Below, one piece after another: positions 41,238 to 49,603 of a stretch of DNA of 64,000 bases (positions are counted from its first letter, which is position 1; every line of letters begins with the position of its first letter). A program made the translations under genes and the position numbers. Origin of the DNA: Chloroflexota bacterium (GTDB taxonomy: Bacteria > Chloroflexota > Anaerolineae > Aggregatilineales > Phototrophicaceae); the NCBI GenBank assembly GCA_026708115.1, contig JAPOVL010000048.1:62001-126000 (forward strand), in the 5' to 3' direction. The notes beneath the pieces are model-generated. The model ran no database searches. It saw only the letters and a program-made list of their open reading frames with translations, and had not been told where the DNA came from.

Positions 41238-43318
41238 TAGTACGCCTCTCGGAAACGACCGATGATGACGCGGCTCAATACATTGAGCATAAACGTCATC
41301 ACGAAGAGCGTCAGCCCAATTGCAAAAATGCTGTTGTAGTCAATCGAATCATAGCTCAGATCGCCGCCGCTGATGCGCGCGATATGCCCCGTCATCGTCT
41401 CGGCCGAGTCGAAGGGACTGAAACTAAAATTGGGGCCCGCGCCAGCGGCGATCGCCACGATCATCGTCTCTCCGATGGCGCGCGAGACGGCCACGATGAA
41501 GGCCGCCAAAATGCCTGATAAGGCTGCGGGCACGACGACCTTGATCACCGTCTCCAGCTTCGTCGCGCCCAATCCGTAAGAGGCTTCTCGCAGCGCGTTG
41601 GGCACGGCGTGCAAAGCGTCTTCGCTCATTGAGCTAATCAAGGGGATGATCAATATGCCAACCACAATGCCAGCAGAACCCGTGTTATAGATATTCACGA
41701 CATCGACGCCGAATAGCGCGCGCAGCATCGGCGTCATGAAGGTCAAGGCGAAGTAGCCGTAGACGACCGTCGGAATGCCCGCCAGGATTTCCAGCACCGG
41801 CTTCAGGGTAGCGCGCACCCGTGGAGAGGCGTATTCGCTGAGGTAAATCGCCGCGCCAATGCCAAGTGGCAGGGCGACCAACATCGCGATGGCACTCGTC
41901 ATCAGCGTGGCGTTGATCAAGGGAATGACGCCGAATTCCCCGATTGCGGGTATCCAATTGGTATTCGTGAAGAATTCGATGATGGTGGGGCGGTCATTGT
42001 ATTCCACCGTCACGCCGGCGCTGTGTGGCGCAACGGTATTTTCACCGCGGATACCGCGCTTGACCGTCAGGTGAGGCAGATAGCCATCTTCCACAAACAT
42101 ATCGGCGATGCGCTCGGTCAGAGGGAAGACGGTTGAACTGCCCGCTGCGGTCAGTTCGCCATTTACCGCTGCGGGATTGACCGAGGCGACTTGGCTGGCG
42201 CCAGTCGCGCGCTTCCATTCCTGGCGCGCCTGCGCTATGACCTCGGCTGACGCCGCGAAATAGCCGACATCGACGATGACGTCGTTGACATGGCTGAGGT
42301 AATAACCGATGAAGTCATTCACCTGCGGGTGATCCCGCATGAGGCCGGCATCGCTGTAAATGAACAGGGGACGCGCAAGCGCGTAACTGCCGTCTTCCAC
42401 CGTCTCCGCTCTCGGTGTGACCCCGTCCAGCGTGATGATCCGCAGGTCATCCGTGTTGTTCAAGAAATAGGCATAACCGAAGAAACCGATGCTAAAGCGA
42501 TTGCGCTTGATGCTGCCGACCAGTTGATTGTCATTCTCGGACATGATCGGGTCAGTCGCCAGCATAGCGACTGGATCCTTGTCCAGGACTTCTTCGACGA
42601 AGAAATCAAACGTGCCGCTGTCTTCGCCCGGTATGACCAGCGTAATCGGCTCGTCCGGAAAGCCAACGCGTACATCGGACCAGCGTGCTGCGCCGTTGAA
42701 GACCTGTTGCAGCTCGACAGAGGTCAACTCCGTAAGGAAGTCGTTGTCGGCGCTCACCACGATCGCCAGGGCATCGGCACCTACACGGAAGGCGAGCGGA
42801 GTAATCCCCACCGCGGCGCAGGTCTCGATTTCGGCTTGCCTAATCGGCCGGCTGGCATTGACGATTAGCGGCCGCGCTCGCCCGACTTCGGCCAGTTGTG
42901 CTTCGGTCGCGCACCAGCTTCTAAAGCCGCCGCCGGTGCCAAGTACATCGATTTCAAAGCGATTATTATGAAACTCGACAATCTCCATCACCTCTTGACC
43001 GACGCGGATCGTGCCGCCGCTTGTGATGGCTTCCAGCGCCTTGCCCGGCTGCACAGTGAACTCGGTTGTACTTTCATCCATGTCGCTCAAAATGGCGCGG
43101 TTGGTATTCACCCACTGATCGCGCGTGAAAAATGAGATCGACTCATTTCCCAATACAAGAATGATGCCGATGGTGGTGAATATGGATAGCAAGCCACAAG
43201 CGAGCAAGCTCATCTGGATGGCGACTTCGTGCCACTTGACGCGATGCTTCAAATTGAGCGATCTGGACTTCCGCTGCACCAGATGAAGCGTCAAATCAGG
43301 ATTTTCTGGGTCACTCAT
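41237..43318 (-). CDS. pstC: Phosphate ABC transporter permease PstC with inserted PstS-like domain
   Basis: A 693-residue permease, over twice the usual length. The first membrane segment is at ~33-57. The remaining permease core starts at ~449 (FFTNTNWIPAIGEFGVIPLI) with LREASYGLGATKLETVIKVV. Between them lies a phosphate-binding-protein-like domain. Residues ~123-375 match PstS from GTGGGFRSWCATEAQ through NASRPI, IPGEDSGTFDFFVEEV, IGFFGYAYFLNN and the IYSDAG segment. The PstS N-terminal ligand loop follows afterwards at ~389-408 (LTAAGSSTVFPLTERIADMF), so the order is permuted. FFTRDQW at ~63 and FFTNTNW at ~449 flank the insert. It lies downstream of pstS, beyond a strong hairpin. Confidence 0.9.
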   Translation of the reverse strand: MSDPENPDLTLHLVQRKSRSLNLKHRVKWHEVAIQMSLLACGLLSIFTTIGIILVLGNESISFFTRDQWVNTNRAILSDMDESTTEFTVQPGKALEAITSGGTIRVGQEVMEIVEFHNNRFEIDVLGTGGGFRSWCATEAQLAEVGRARPLIVNASRPIRQAEIETCAAVGITPLAFRVGADALAIVVSADNDFLTELTSVELQQVFNGAARWSDVRVGFPDEPITLVIPGEDSGTFDFFVEEVLDKDPVAMLATDPIMSENDNQLVGSIKRNRFSIGFFGYAYFLNNTDDLRIITLDGVTPRAETVEDGSYALARPLFIYSDAGLMRDHPQVNDFIGYYLSHVNDVIVDVGYFAASAEVIAQARQEWKRATGASQVASVNPAAVNGELTAAGSSTVFPLTERIADMFVEDGYLPHLTVKRGIRGENTVAPHSAGVTVEYNDRPTIIEFFTNTNWIPAIGEFGVIPLINATLMTSAIAMLVALPLGIGAAIYLSEYASPRVRATLKPVLEILAGIPTVVYGYFALTFMTPMLRALFGVDVVNIYNTGSAGIVVGILIIPLISSMSEDALHAVPNALREASYGLGATKLETVIKVVVPAALSGILAAFIVAVSRAIGETMIVAIAAGAGPNFSFSPFDSAETMTGHIARISGGDLSYDSIDYNSIFAIGLTLFVMTFMLNVLSRVIIGRFREAY

Positions 43319-43486
43319 CTATAACTCTTATCCATTGACAGAACGATGCCGCGCACAGGGAAAATATTGGCCACCGGCGTAACTCACGCTTCGCATTAAG
43401 TCAGCGCAAATATTCTTCGCCGTTTCTGATTCTATTGCTATTTCAATATGTACCTGACAATAACTCGTAGCAATGTAAAACTCAGA

Positions 43487-43523
43487 AAGGGATACGGCGT
43501 CTAAAGAAGATGCCATACCCCTT
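43487..43523 (-). promoter_or_regulatory. Long hairpin between pstS and pstC
   Basis: On the transcribed (minus) strand AAGGGGTATGGCATCT and AGACGCCGTATCCCTT pair at 15 of 16 positions, counting two G-U pairs, around a TCTTT loop. A smaller hairpin (43525-43539) lies just before it. The T-run after it is short (TTTC), so partial termination or 3' protection of the pstS message is likelier than a full stop. The rest of 43319-43544 shows no coding signal. Confidence 0.65.
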
Positions 43524-43544
43524 CCAGACTTATGGTCTGATAGC

Positions 43545-45395
43545 TTACAAGCCGCCCATCGTCGCGTCAAGGAATGCTCGTTTCGCGGCATCCAGCGCGG
43601 AAGGCGCGGCCGGGAAGTAACCAACGTCGACTACCTCGTCGTTGACATGGCTGAGGTAGAAATTAATGAAGGCGGCGACCTGCGGCTTCTCCGTCATGAC
43701 GCCGGCATCGCTATAGATGTACAACGGACGCGCCAGCGGATAGCTGCCGTCATCGGTGGTTTGCGCGTTGGCTTCGATGCCTTCAATGTTGAGAATGTTC
43801 AGCGTGTCCTGATTTTCGACATAGTAGGCATAGCCGAAGAAGCCGATGGCATAGGGGCTGCCGGTAATTCCTTGGACCAGTACGTTGTCGTCCTCGGACA
43901 ACTGTGGGTTGGCGCTCAGGATCGGCTCTTCATCTTTGTCAAATACCTCTTCCACGAAGTAATCGAAGGTGCCGCTGTCCGTACCCGGGATGAAGCGCTG
44001 GATCGCTTCGTCGGGCCATTCCGCGCGGACGTCGGACCAGGAATCGGCGGTGCTGAAGATCATCGCCAGTTCTTCCATGGTGACATCGCTGACGAAGTCG
44101 TTTGCGGCTGAGACGGTGACGGCTAGGGCGTCGGTGCCGACGCGGAATTCAATGGGGTCTCGTCCGATGGCGTTGCACGATTCGCGTTCGCTGTCCTTGA
44201 TAGCGCGGGAAGCGTTGCTGATATCGGTTTCGCCTTCGACGCAGAAGCGCTCGAAGCCGGCGCCAGAGCCGATGGACGCGATGCTGGGGGCGACGCCGCC
44301 GGCGTCGGTCCAACGTTCTGCCATGCGTTCGCTCAGTGGGAAGACCGTGGAACTGCCAGCGGTGATGATTTCGCCTTCGGTGTAATCCAGCGGGTCAACT
44401 TCCGGCAGTACAACGTCCTGCAAGTCCATCGCCGCATCGCCGATTGGGAGCATGCCGTTTGCGATCCGCCAATAGTCAATCGCGCCGGAGAAGGCGTATT
44501 CAGAAGCCGGGAAATAGCCCACATCAATGACTTCATCGTTGACAAGGCTGAGGTAGAAATTGATGAAGGCGTTGACTTGTGGCTTTTCCGCCATAATACC
44601 GGCGTCACTATAGATGAACAGCGGACGCGCCAGCGGGTAGCTGCCGTCATCGGTGGTTTGCGCGTTGGCTTCGATGCCTTCAATGTTGAGAATGTTCAGC
44701 GTGTCCTGATTTTCGACATAGTAGGCATAGCCGAAGAAGCCGATGGCATAGGGGCTGCCGGTAATTCCTTGGACCAGTACGTTGTCGTCCTCGGACAACT
44801 GTGGGTTGGCGCTCAGGATCGGCTCTTCATCTTTGTCAAATACCTCTTCCACGAAGTAATCGAAGGTGCCGCTGTCCGTACCCGGGATGAAGCGCTGGAT
44901 CGCTTCGTCGGGCCATTCCGCGCGGACGTCGGACCAGGAATCGGCGGTGCTGAAGATCATCGCCAGTTCTTCCATGGTGACATCGCTGACGAAGTCGTTT
45001 GCGGCTGAGACGGTGACGGCTAGGGCGTCGGTGCCGACGCGGAATTCAATGGGGTCTCGTCCGATGGCGTTGCACGATTCGCGTTCGCTGTCCTTGATAG
45101 CGCGGGAAGCGTTGCTGATATCGGTTTCGCCTTCGACGCAGAAGCGCTCGAAGCCGGCGCCAGAGCCGATGGACGCGATGCTGGGGGCGACGCCGCCGGC
45201 GTCGGTCCAACGTTCTGCCATGCGTTCGCTCAGTGGGAAGACCGTGGAACTGCCAGCGGTGATGATTTCGCCTTCAGTGTAATCCAGCGGGTCAACTTCC
45301 GGCAGCCCGTGTCCCATTGCGCAGACACTTGCGAAGACACTGATCAGGACCATGGCGAATGCCAAAAGCAGGAAAACTAGACGTGGTTTCTGCAT
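43545..45395 (-). CDS. pstS: Tandem-duplicated phosphate-binding protein PstS
   Basis: A protein of about 616 residues made of a signal peptide (LVFLLLAFAMVLISVFASVC) and two nearly identical PstS domains. Each has ITAGSSTVFPLSERMAERW, GAGFERFCVEG, ISNASRAIKDSE, FIPGTDSGTFDYFVEEVFDK and IGFFGYAYYVENQ, the segments that hold phosphate in the PstS family. A ~45-residue linker joins them. A single PstS is normally about 300-350 residues. The start ending at 45395 gives a clean signal peptide; ATG 45413 is also in frame. First gene of the pst operon, presumably induced by phosphate shortage. Confidence 0.92.
   Translation of the reverse strand: MQKPRLVFLLLAFAMVLISVFASVCAMGHGLPEVDPLDYTEGEIITAGSSTVFPLSERMAERWTDAGGVAPSIASIGSGAGFERFCVEGETDISNASRAIKDSERESCNAIGRDPIEFRVGTDALAVTVSAANDFVSDVTMEELAMIFSTADSWSDVRAEWPDEAIQRFIPGTDSGTFDYFVEEVFDKDEEPILSANPQLSEDDNVLVQGITGSPYAIGFFGYAYYVENQDTLNILNIEGIEANAQTTDDGSYPLARPLFIYSDAGIMAEKPQVNAFINFYLSLVNDEVIDVGYFPASEYAFSGAIDYWRIANGMLPIGDAAMDLQDVVLPEVDPLDYTEGEIITAGSSTVFPLSERMAERWTDAGGVAPSIASIGSGAGFERFCVEGETDISNASRAIKDSERESCNAIGRDPIEFRVGTDALAVTVSAANDFVSDVTMEELAMIFSTADSWSDVRAEWPDEAIQRFIPGTDSGTFDYFVEEVFDKDEEPILSANPQLSEDDNVLVQGITGSPYAIGFFGYAYYVENQDTLNILNIEGIEANAQTTDDGSYPLARPLYIYSDAGVMTEKPQVAAFINFYLSHVNDEVVDVGYFPAAPSALDAAKRAFLDATMGGL
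43741..44408. repeat. 668-bp direct repeat in pstS, downstream copy
   Basis: This is identical base by base to 44638-45305 except for one substitution (TTCGGTG against TTCAGTG near the upstream end). It encodes the second PstS domain. Outside these limits the two copies diverge abruptly to roughly related sequence. Confidence 0.95.
44638..45305. repeat. 668-bp direct repeat in pstS, upstream copy
   Basis: Partner of 43741-44408 at an offset of 897 bases; it encodes most of the first PstS domain. The near-identity, including third codon positions, indicates very recent duplication or gene conversion. Confidence 0.95.
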
Positions 45396-45477
45396 GTCTG
45401 TCGTAATCTCCATCAAGCACTAAGAGATGTTCGGTAAGGGGTTGGATATCCACACGGAAACTAGGATAGTGGCCGAT

Positions 45478-45526
45478 TGTTAATTGAAGCGACCTGCAGA
45501 TTAAACTCATGTTATTGTGATGTTAA
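45478..45526 (-). promoter_or_regulatory. Candidate Pho box upstream of pstS
   Basis: On the minus strand TTAACA and ATAACA form direct repeats with an 11-base period (plus-strand TGTTAA at 45521-45526 and TGTTAT at 45510-45515). A third TTAACA lies 32 bases further on (45478-45483), nearly three more periods. The arrangement resembles PhoP-type Pho boxes (TTAACA repeats every 11 bases). A TAATCT -10 candidate lies six bases after the second repeat, toward pstS. Confidence 0.45.
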
Positions 45527-45651
45527 AGTCTGGGTGAAGCTTGTTTATGGGCAGTTTCAGTTTTGAGATCTTAGTGTTTCGGGCTAGTAGTCGGCAGGGT
45601 CAAGTGTGACTTGGTTCGGAAGGAACTGGGAGAAGCGATTTTTAGGGGCAC

Positions 45652-45679
45652 TTGTGCTTTTGCTATCTGACGATAGAAT
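45652..45679 (+). promoter_or_regulatory. Possible promoter of the peptide permease genes
   Basis: TTGTGC and TAGAAT are 16 bases apart, ending 33 bases before the ATG. The -35 match is moderate. Confidence 0.35.
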
Positions 45680-45711
45680 CAGACTAGAGAAAATCAAGGT
45701 CAACCTCGCTG

Positions 45712-46737
45712 ATGTTCAAGTATTTGCAGCGGCGCGTCATACAAGCGATTCCGACCTTTTTTGGCGTGACCATCCTTTCGTTTCTCATAATCTTGTCGGC
45801 GCCGGGCGATCCGGTGGCGATGATCACTTTCTCGCCGAATCCCTCTCCTGAAGCGATCATGGCTTTGCGCCGTCAACTTGGCTTGGATCAACCGCCGTTG
45901 TTGCAGTATGTGTATTGGCTAGCGGGCAACGATTGGACGCTGATAGATGTCGATGGCGATGGAGTTGGCGAGACCCAAGGCGAACGGCGGGGCCTGCTGC
46001 GTGGCGATCTCGGCAATTCCATAAAGCAGAAAAGACCGGTAATGGATCTGATCGCGCAGCGAATCCCGGCCACGCTTCGCCTCGGTGTTGCCGCACTTGT
46101 ATTAGGTTATCTTATCGGCGTTACGTTGGGTGTGTTTGCAGCTGTCTTTCATCGAACCTGGGTCGACCAGATTATTCGCGTTTTGTCTGTTATTGGGAAT
46201 GCGGTGCCAGCATTCTGGCTGGGCTTGCTTCTGATTATCATTTTCGGCGTACAGTTGGATCTTTTGCCGATAAGCGGCATGTCCGACATCACCAAGCGTG
46301 GCAAGTTCGACCTTGGCGACGCGCTCTCGCACATGATCTTGCCGGTGTCAGTCTTGTCACTGAACACGATCGCGTTTATATCCCGGTTTACGCGGACGCA
46401 GATCCTTGAGGTTCTTCAGCAGGATTATGTGCGCACGGCCTTCGCCAAAGGGCTGCAAACCCGTGCAATCTGGTTTCGCCATGCCTTGCGCAACGGCTTG
46501 CTGCCGGTGGCGACTTTTTTGGGTCCTTCAATCGGCACGCTGCTGGCGGGTTCGGTGATTATCGAGCAGGTATTCCAGTGGCCCGGCATGGGCAAGCTGA
46601 TCATCGATGCGGTCTTTTCGCGCGACTATCCTCTCGTGATGGGTTCTGTTGTCATAGCCTCAATGATGTTCATTTTTGGGGTGCTGCTCTCCGATATCAT
46701 GTATGTCATTCTAGATCCACGTATCCGGCTGGAGTAG
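45712..46737 (+). CDS. Peptide/nickel-type ABC transporter permease, DppB family
   Basis: A 341-residue permease with the DppB/OppB opening (FKYLQRRVIQAIPTFFGVTI), a large first extracytoplasmic loop and the EAA-type loop QQDYVRTAFAKGLQTRAIWF. The ending YVILDPRIRLE is typical of this family. It is the first subunit of a peptide importer, followed 10 bases later by the DppC-type partner. The expected dppD and dppF ATPase genes are absent. Confidence 0.92.
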   Translation: MFKYLQRRVIQAIPTFFGVTILSFLIILSAPGDPVAMITFSPNPSPEAIMALRRQLGLDQPPLLQYVYWLAGNDWTLIDVDGDGVGETQGERRGLLRGDLGNSIKQKRPVMDLIAQRIPATLRLGVAALVLGYLIGVTLGVFAAVFHRTWVDQIIRVLSVIGNAVPAFWLGLLLIIIFGVQLDLLPISGMSDITKRGKFDLGDALSHMILPVSVLSLNTIAFISRFTRTQILEVLQQDYVRTAFAKGLQTRAIWFRHALRNGLLPVATFLGPSIGTLLAGSVIIEQVFQWPGMGKLIIDAVFSRDYPLVMGSVVIASMMFIFGVLLSDIMYVILDPRIRLE

Positions 46738-46747
46738 GCGGATTCTA

Positions 46748-47662
46748 ATGGCGCAAGAGTCGAAGATTGCCCGGCTTGAAAAGGCAGAACCGCAGCGCCC
46801 GTCGCGTTCTTTCTGGCGAGATGCCTTCGCATTTATCCTGCGCGACCGACTTACTCTCTTCGCCATTAGCGTGCTGCTCATCGCCACGTTGATTTGCTCG
46901 TTGTCGCCCATCGTCATTGAAGGAGTCTTCGGCCTCGATGTGAACGACACCAGCATTCCTGACCGCTTCAAACTACCCGGAGAAGATGGCTTTTTACTCG
47001 GGACGGATCAGCTTGGCAGAGACCAATTTCTGCGCCTGTTATATGGCGGGCGCGTGTCATTGACTATCGCCTACCTAGCCAGCGTCCTGACCGTTTTCAT
47101 CGGCATCACGCTGGGATTGCTCGCTGGTTACTACGGCGGGCGGGTCGATGACTTGATCTCTTGGGGCATCAATACACTCAGCGCGATACCGCCACTCTTC
47201 CTGCTCTTGATCGCCGCAGCGGTCTGGGAGCCGTCGACTGAAGTTCTGATCGTGGTTCTGGCGGCCTTAGGTTGGGTGGGGACTAGCCGGTTGGTGCGCG
47301 GCGAGGTTTTGTCGCTTAAGGAGCGCGACTACGTCTTGGCGGCGCGGGCGCTGGGCGCGTCCGACTTCCGGATTCTTATCTTTCACATTTTGCCCAATGT
47401 CTTCTCCATCGTCATGGTCACCATGACGATCATTGCGGGCAACCTGATTCTAATTGAGTCCGGACTGAGTTACCTGGGCATGGGCATCCAGCCGCCGACG
47501 CCGACCTGGGGCAATATGCTTACCGATTCACGAAGTTATTTCGTCACCGGCGTACATCTCATTTTCTCGCCGGGCATCCTGATCATGATCACAGTGCTTT
47601 GCTTTTACCTGGTCGGGGACGGTCTGCGCGATGCGCTGGATCCGAGAAGGTATCAGCAGTAG
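46748..47662 (+). CDS. Peptide/nickel-type ABC transporter permease, DppC family
   Basis: A 304-residue permease with the DppC pattern: LLGTDQLGRDQFLRLLYGGR, the EAA-type loop LKERDYVLAARALGASDFRI, SYLGMGIQPPTPTWGNML and the ending DGLRDALDPRRYQQ. It partners the DppB-type permease. The binding-protein gene for the pair is probably the convergent one downstream. Confidence 0.93.
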   Translation: MAQESKIARLEKAEPQRPSRSFWRDAFAFILRDRLTLFAISVLLIATLICSLSPIVIEGVFGLDVNDTSIPDRFKLPGEDGFLLGTDQLGRDQFLRLLYGGRVSLTIAYLASVLTVFIGITLGLLAGYYGGRVDDLISWGINTLSAIPPLFLLLIAAAVWEPSTEVLIVVLAALGWVGTSRLVRGEVLSLKERDYVLAARALGASDFRILIFHILPNVFSIVMVTMTIIAGNLILIESGLSYLGMGIQPPTPTWGNMLTDSRSYFVTGVHLIFSPGILIMITVLCFYLVGDGLRDALDPRRYQQ

Positions 47663-47730
47663 ACCCGTTCGTCAGGAGTTGTCGGAGCGCCCTACCAGGT
47701 CGCCCGCACCAGTCCGTGAAAAATACAGAA

Positions 47731-47751
47731 GGGCGACCCAATGGGTCGCCC
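47731..47751. terminator. GC-rich hairpin between convergent genes
   Basis: GGGCGACCC and GGGTCGCCC form a perfect 9-base stem with an AAT loop, followed by CCTAC rather than a T-run. It may end transcription from both sides or be a copy of a dispersed palindromic element; the right arm also occurs at 38579-38587. Confidence 0.5.
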
Positions 47752-47775
47752 CTACGGTCTCTTGATATGTGAGGT

Positions 47776-49446
47776 TTATTCCTCAAGCGTCCACTTGTGG
47801 ATGTCCGCAGTGTAGCCATAGAAGACCCAGAAGGCTGTCGGCTCGAAGCCTTGGACACGCTTGGTGGCCGTCTGCCAGATATTCGGCACGAAGGTCCAGT
47901 CATAGGCCACTTGTTCGTGCGTGATGCGCTGGATCTCTTTGTAGATGTCACCGCGTTCCATCGGATCGCAGCCCGGCAACGTCCGCGCTTTGTCGATCAG
48001 AGCGTCAACCTCCGGATTGACATAGGAACTGGTGTTGCCACCGCCAGCGCCCGTTGCAATGTCCTGTGGGCTGTAAATGATCCCCATGAAGTCATTCGGG
48101 TCAGGCGCGCCGCCGGTACCGCCGCTACTGCTCATCGATGTGGCGTCGTGTTTCTGACCGAAAAAGACTTCGCTGAGATAGTTGGCCCATTCGACCAGTT
48201 CTACCTTGGCATCAACGCCGATGTCTTTCAGTTGATCTTGGGCGATCAGGGTGGTGGTCGGGAACATGGAGAGTATATCGGTGTAGGAGATGGTGAATTC
48301 TAGGCGTTGGCCGTTCTTCTCGCGCACGCCATCGCCGTCCTCATCGACCCAGCCGGCCTCTTCCAGCAATTGCATGGCGGCTTCCGGATCATAGGGATAT
48401 GGCTCCAGGTCGTGATTGTACGCCAAGCCGTGAGCCGGGTTCACCGCCCCAACCAGGCGCGTGCCACCTTGCTCGCCGCCCATCGTCGCCAGGATGTCAT
48501 GTTTGTTGTAGCCCATCGCGATCGCTTTACGCACATTGACGTCGGTGAAGATCGGATGTGGCGGTTGCTCGTTGCGATTCCCGTCGGCGTCAAAAGCCGG
48601 CGTCGGCTGGGTTGGGTCCGCCCAATTCAAGCTCATGAATTTGACCGACATCTGCGGGAAAATCTCCCATTGCAGATTGCTGGTATCGGCTATCTGGCCG
48701 AAGAAATCGCCGTGCAGATAAGTGTAATCTACCTCGCCGGCTTGCAGCGACTGCGCCGCCACCGCGTGCTCTTTGATAAGGCGGTTGATCAGGTAAGGAA
48801 TCCCGACATCGCCGCCCCACCAGTTAGGATTGGCGTAGAAGCTCTGGAACGCATCCGGCTCCCAGGCGTCCATAATATAAGGACCACCGCTGATTTCGAG
48901 CGGATTGGTGCTGATTTCACCATCCCGGAAGTCGCTAAAATCCGCAGCGAAACGATGTGCAGGCAGGAATCGCGTCCCGCCTAATTCGGCGAAGACCGTA
49001 CAGTCCGGTTTCGTCAATACCACCTTGTAGGTTTTGTCATCTATGATCTCAACGCCGCTGACATTCTCAAAGTCAGCAGCTCGCCAGGAAGCGACCTCGG
49101 GCGATTTGATGGCGTCGACGACAAACTTCATATCGTGGGATGTGATCGGCTCACCATCACTCCAATTTGCGTCTTCAAGGATATGGAACGTGAAAGAAAG
49201 TCCATCATCCGCAGCTTCCCAGGTAGTTAGACCGGGTACGGGCGCGTAGGTCATGGGATCAATCTCGTATGGCTTGGGCCACAGCAAACTGTAAGCCTGG
49301 AACGAAGCGCCGTCGCTGCTGACAATAGGATTGAAGGTGCTGATATTGCCGAAGCCGCGAATGACGATGGTTTCGGAGTCTTGCGCCGTCGCAGCCACTG
49401 CGGAAAGCACCAGCAACAGGATTAGTAGAAATTTGAACACTCTCAT
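47776..49446 (-). CDS. Peptide ABC transporter substrate-binding protein (family 5)
   Basis: A protein of about 556 residues with a signal peptide (FKFLLILLLVLSAVAATAQ), then the family-5 pattern TFNPIVSSDGASFQAYSLLW and FTFHILEDANWSDGEPITSH. It continues with INRLIKEHAVAAQSLQAGEV and DVNVRKAIAMGYNKHDILAT. GGGGAGA precedes the ATG ending at 49446. It should feed oligopeptides or a similar ligand to the DppB/DppC permeases, which read toward it from the other side, an unusual convergent layout for one transporter. Confidence 0.92.
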   Translation of the reverse strand: MRVFKFLLILLLVLSAVAATAQDSETIVIRGFGNISTFNPIVSSDGASFQAYSLLWPKPYEIDPMTYAPVPGLTTWEAADDGLSFTFHILEDANWSDGEPITSHDMKFVVDAIKSPEVASWRAADFENVSGVEIIDDKTYKVVLTKPDCTVFAELGGTRFLPAHRFAADFSDFRDGEISTNPLEISGGPYIMDAWEPDAFQSFYANPNWWGGDVGIPYLINRLIKEHAVAAQSLQAGEVDYTYLHGDFFGQIADTSNLQWEIFPQMSVKFMSLNWADPTQPTPAFDADGNRNEQPPHPIFTDVNVRKAIAMGYNKHDILATMGGEQGGTRLVGAVNPAHGLAYNHDLEPYPYDPEAAMQLLEEAGWVDEDGDGVREKNGQRLEFTISYTDILSMFPTTTLIAQDQLKDIGVDAKVELVEWANYLSEVFFGQKHDATSMSSSGGTGGAPDPNDFMGIIYSPQDIATGAGGGNTSSYVNPEVDALIDKARTLPGCDPMERGDIYKEIQRITHEQVAYDWTFVPNIWQTATKRVQGFEPTAFWVFYGYTADIHKWTLEE

Positions 49447-49603
49447 GGAAATCTCCCCTTTTTTCTCTTGAGCGAACACTGCAAAGGTCTATCTATAGCT
49501 TACTATAACATTTTTGCTCTCGATTTACGAAATTTGCTCAGTCACAAGCGTCGCCCTTGAGAACGCTACGGGACTTACGTGACCGATGATCGAGAATCTG
49601 CTC

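Larger units (their letters stand above)
45396..45711. other. Divergent intergenic region between pstS and the peptide importer
   Basis: A 316-base region with a candidate Pho box (45478-45526) serving pstS and a possible promoter (45652-45679) serving the peptide permease. No coding signal was seen. Confidence 0.5.

Noticed and set aside
43741..45305. Direct repeats as a possible insertion sequence or CRISPR-like array
   Set aside because: The two 668-base copies are in-frame coding sequence of PstS domains. There is no transposase, terminal inverted repeat or short-repeat/spacer pattern.
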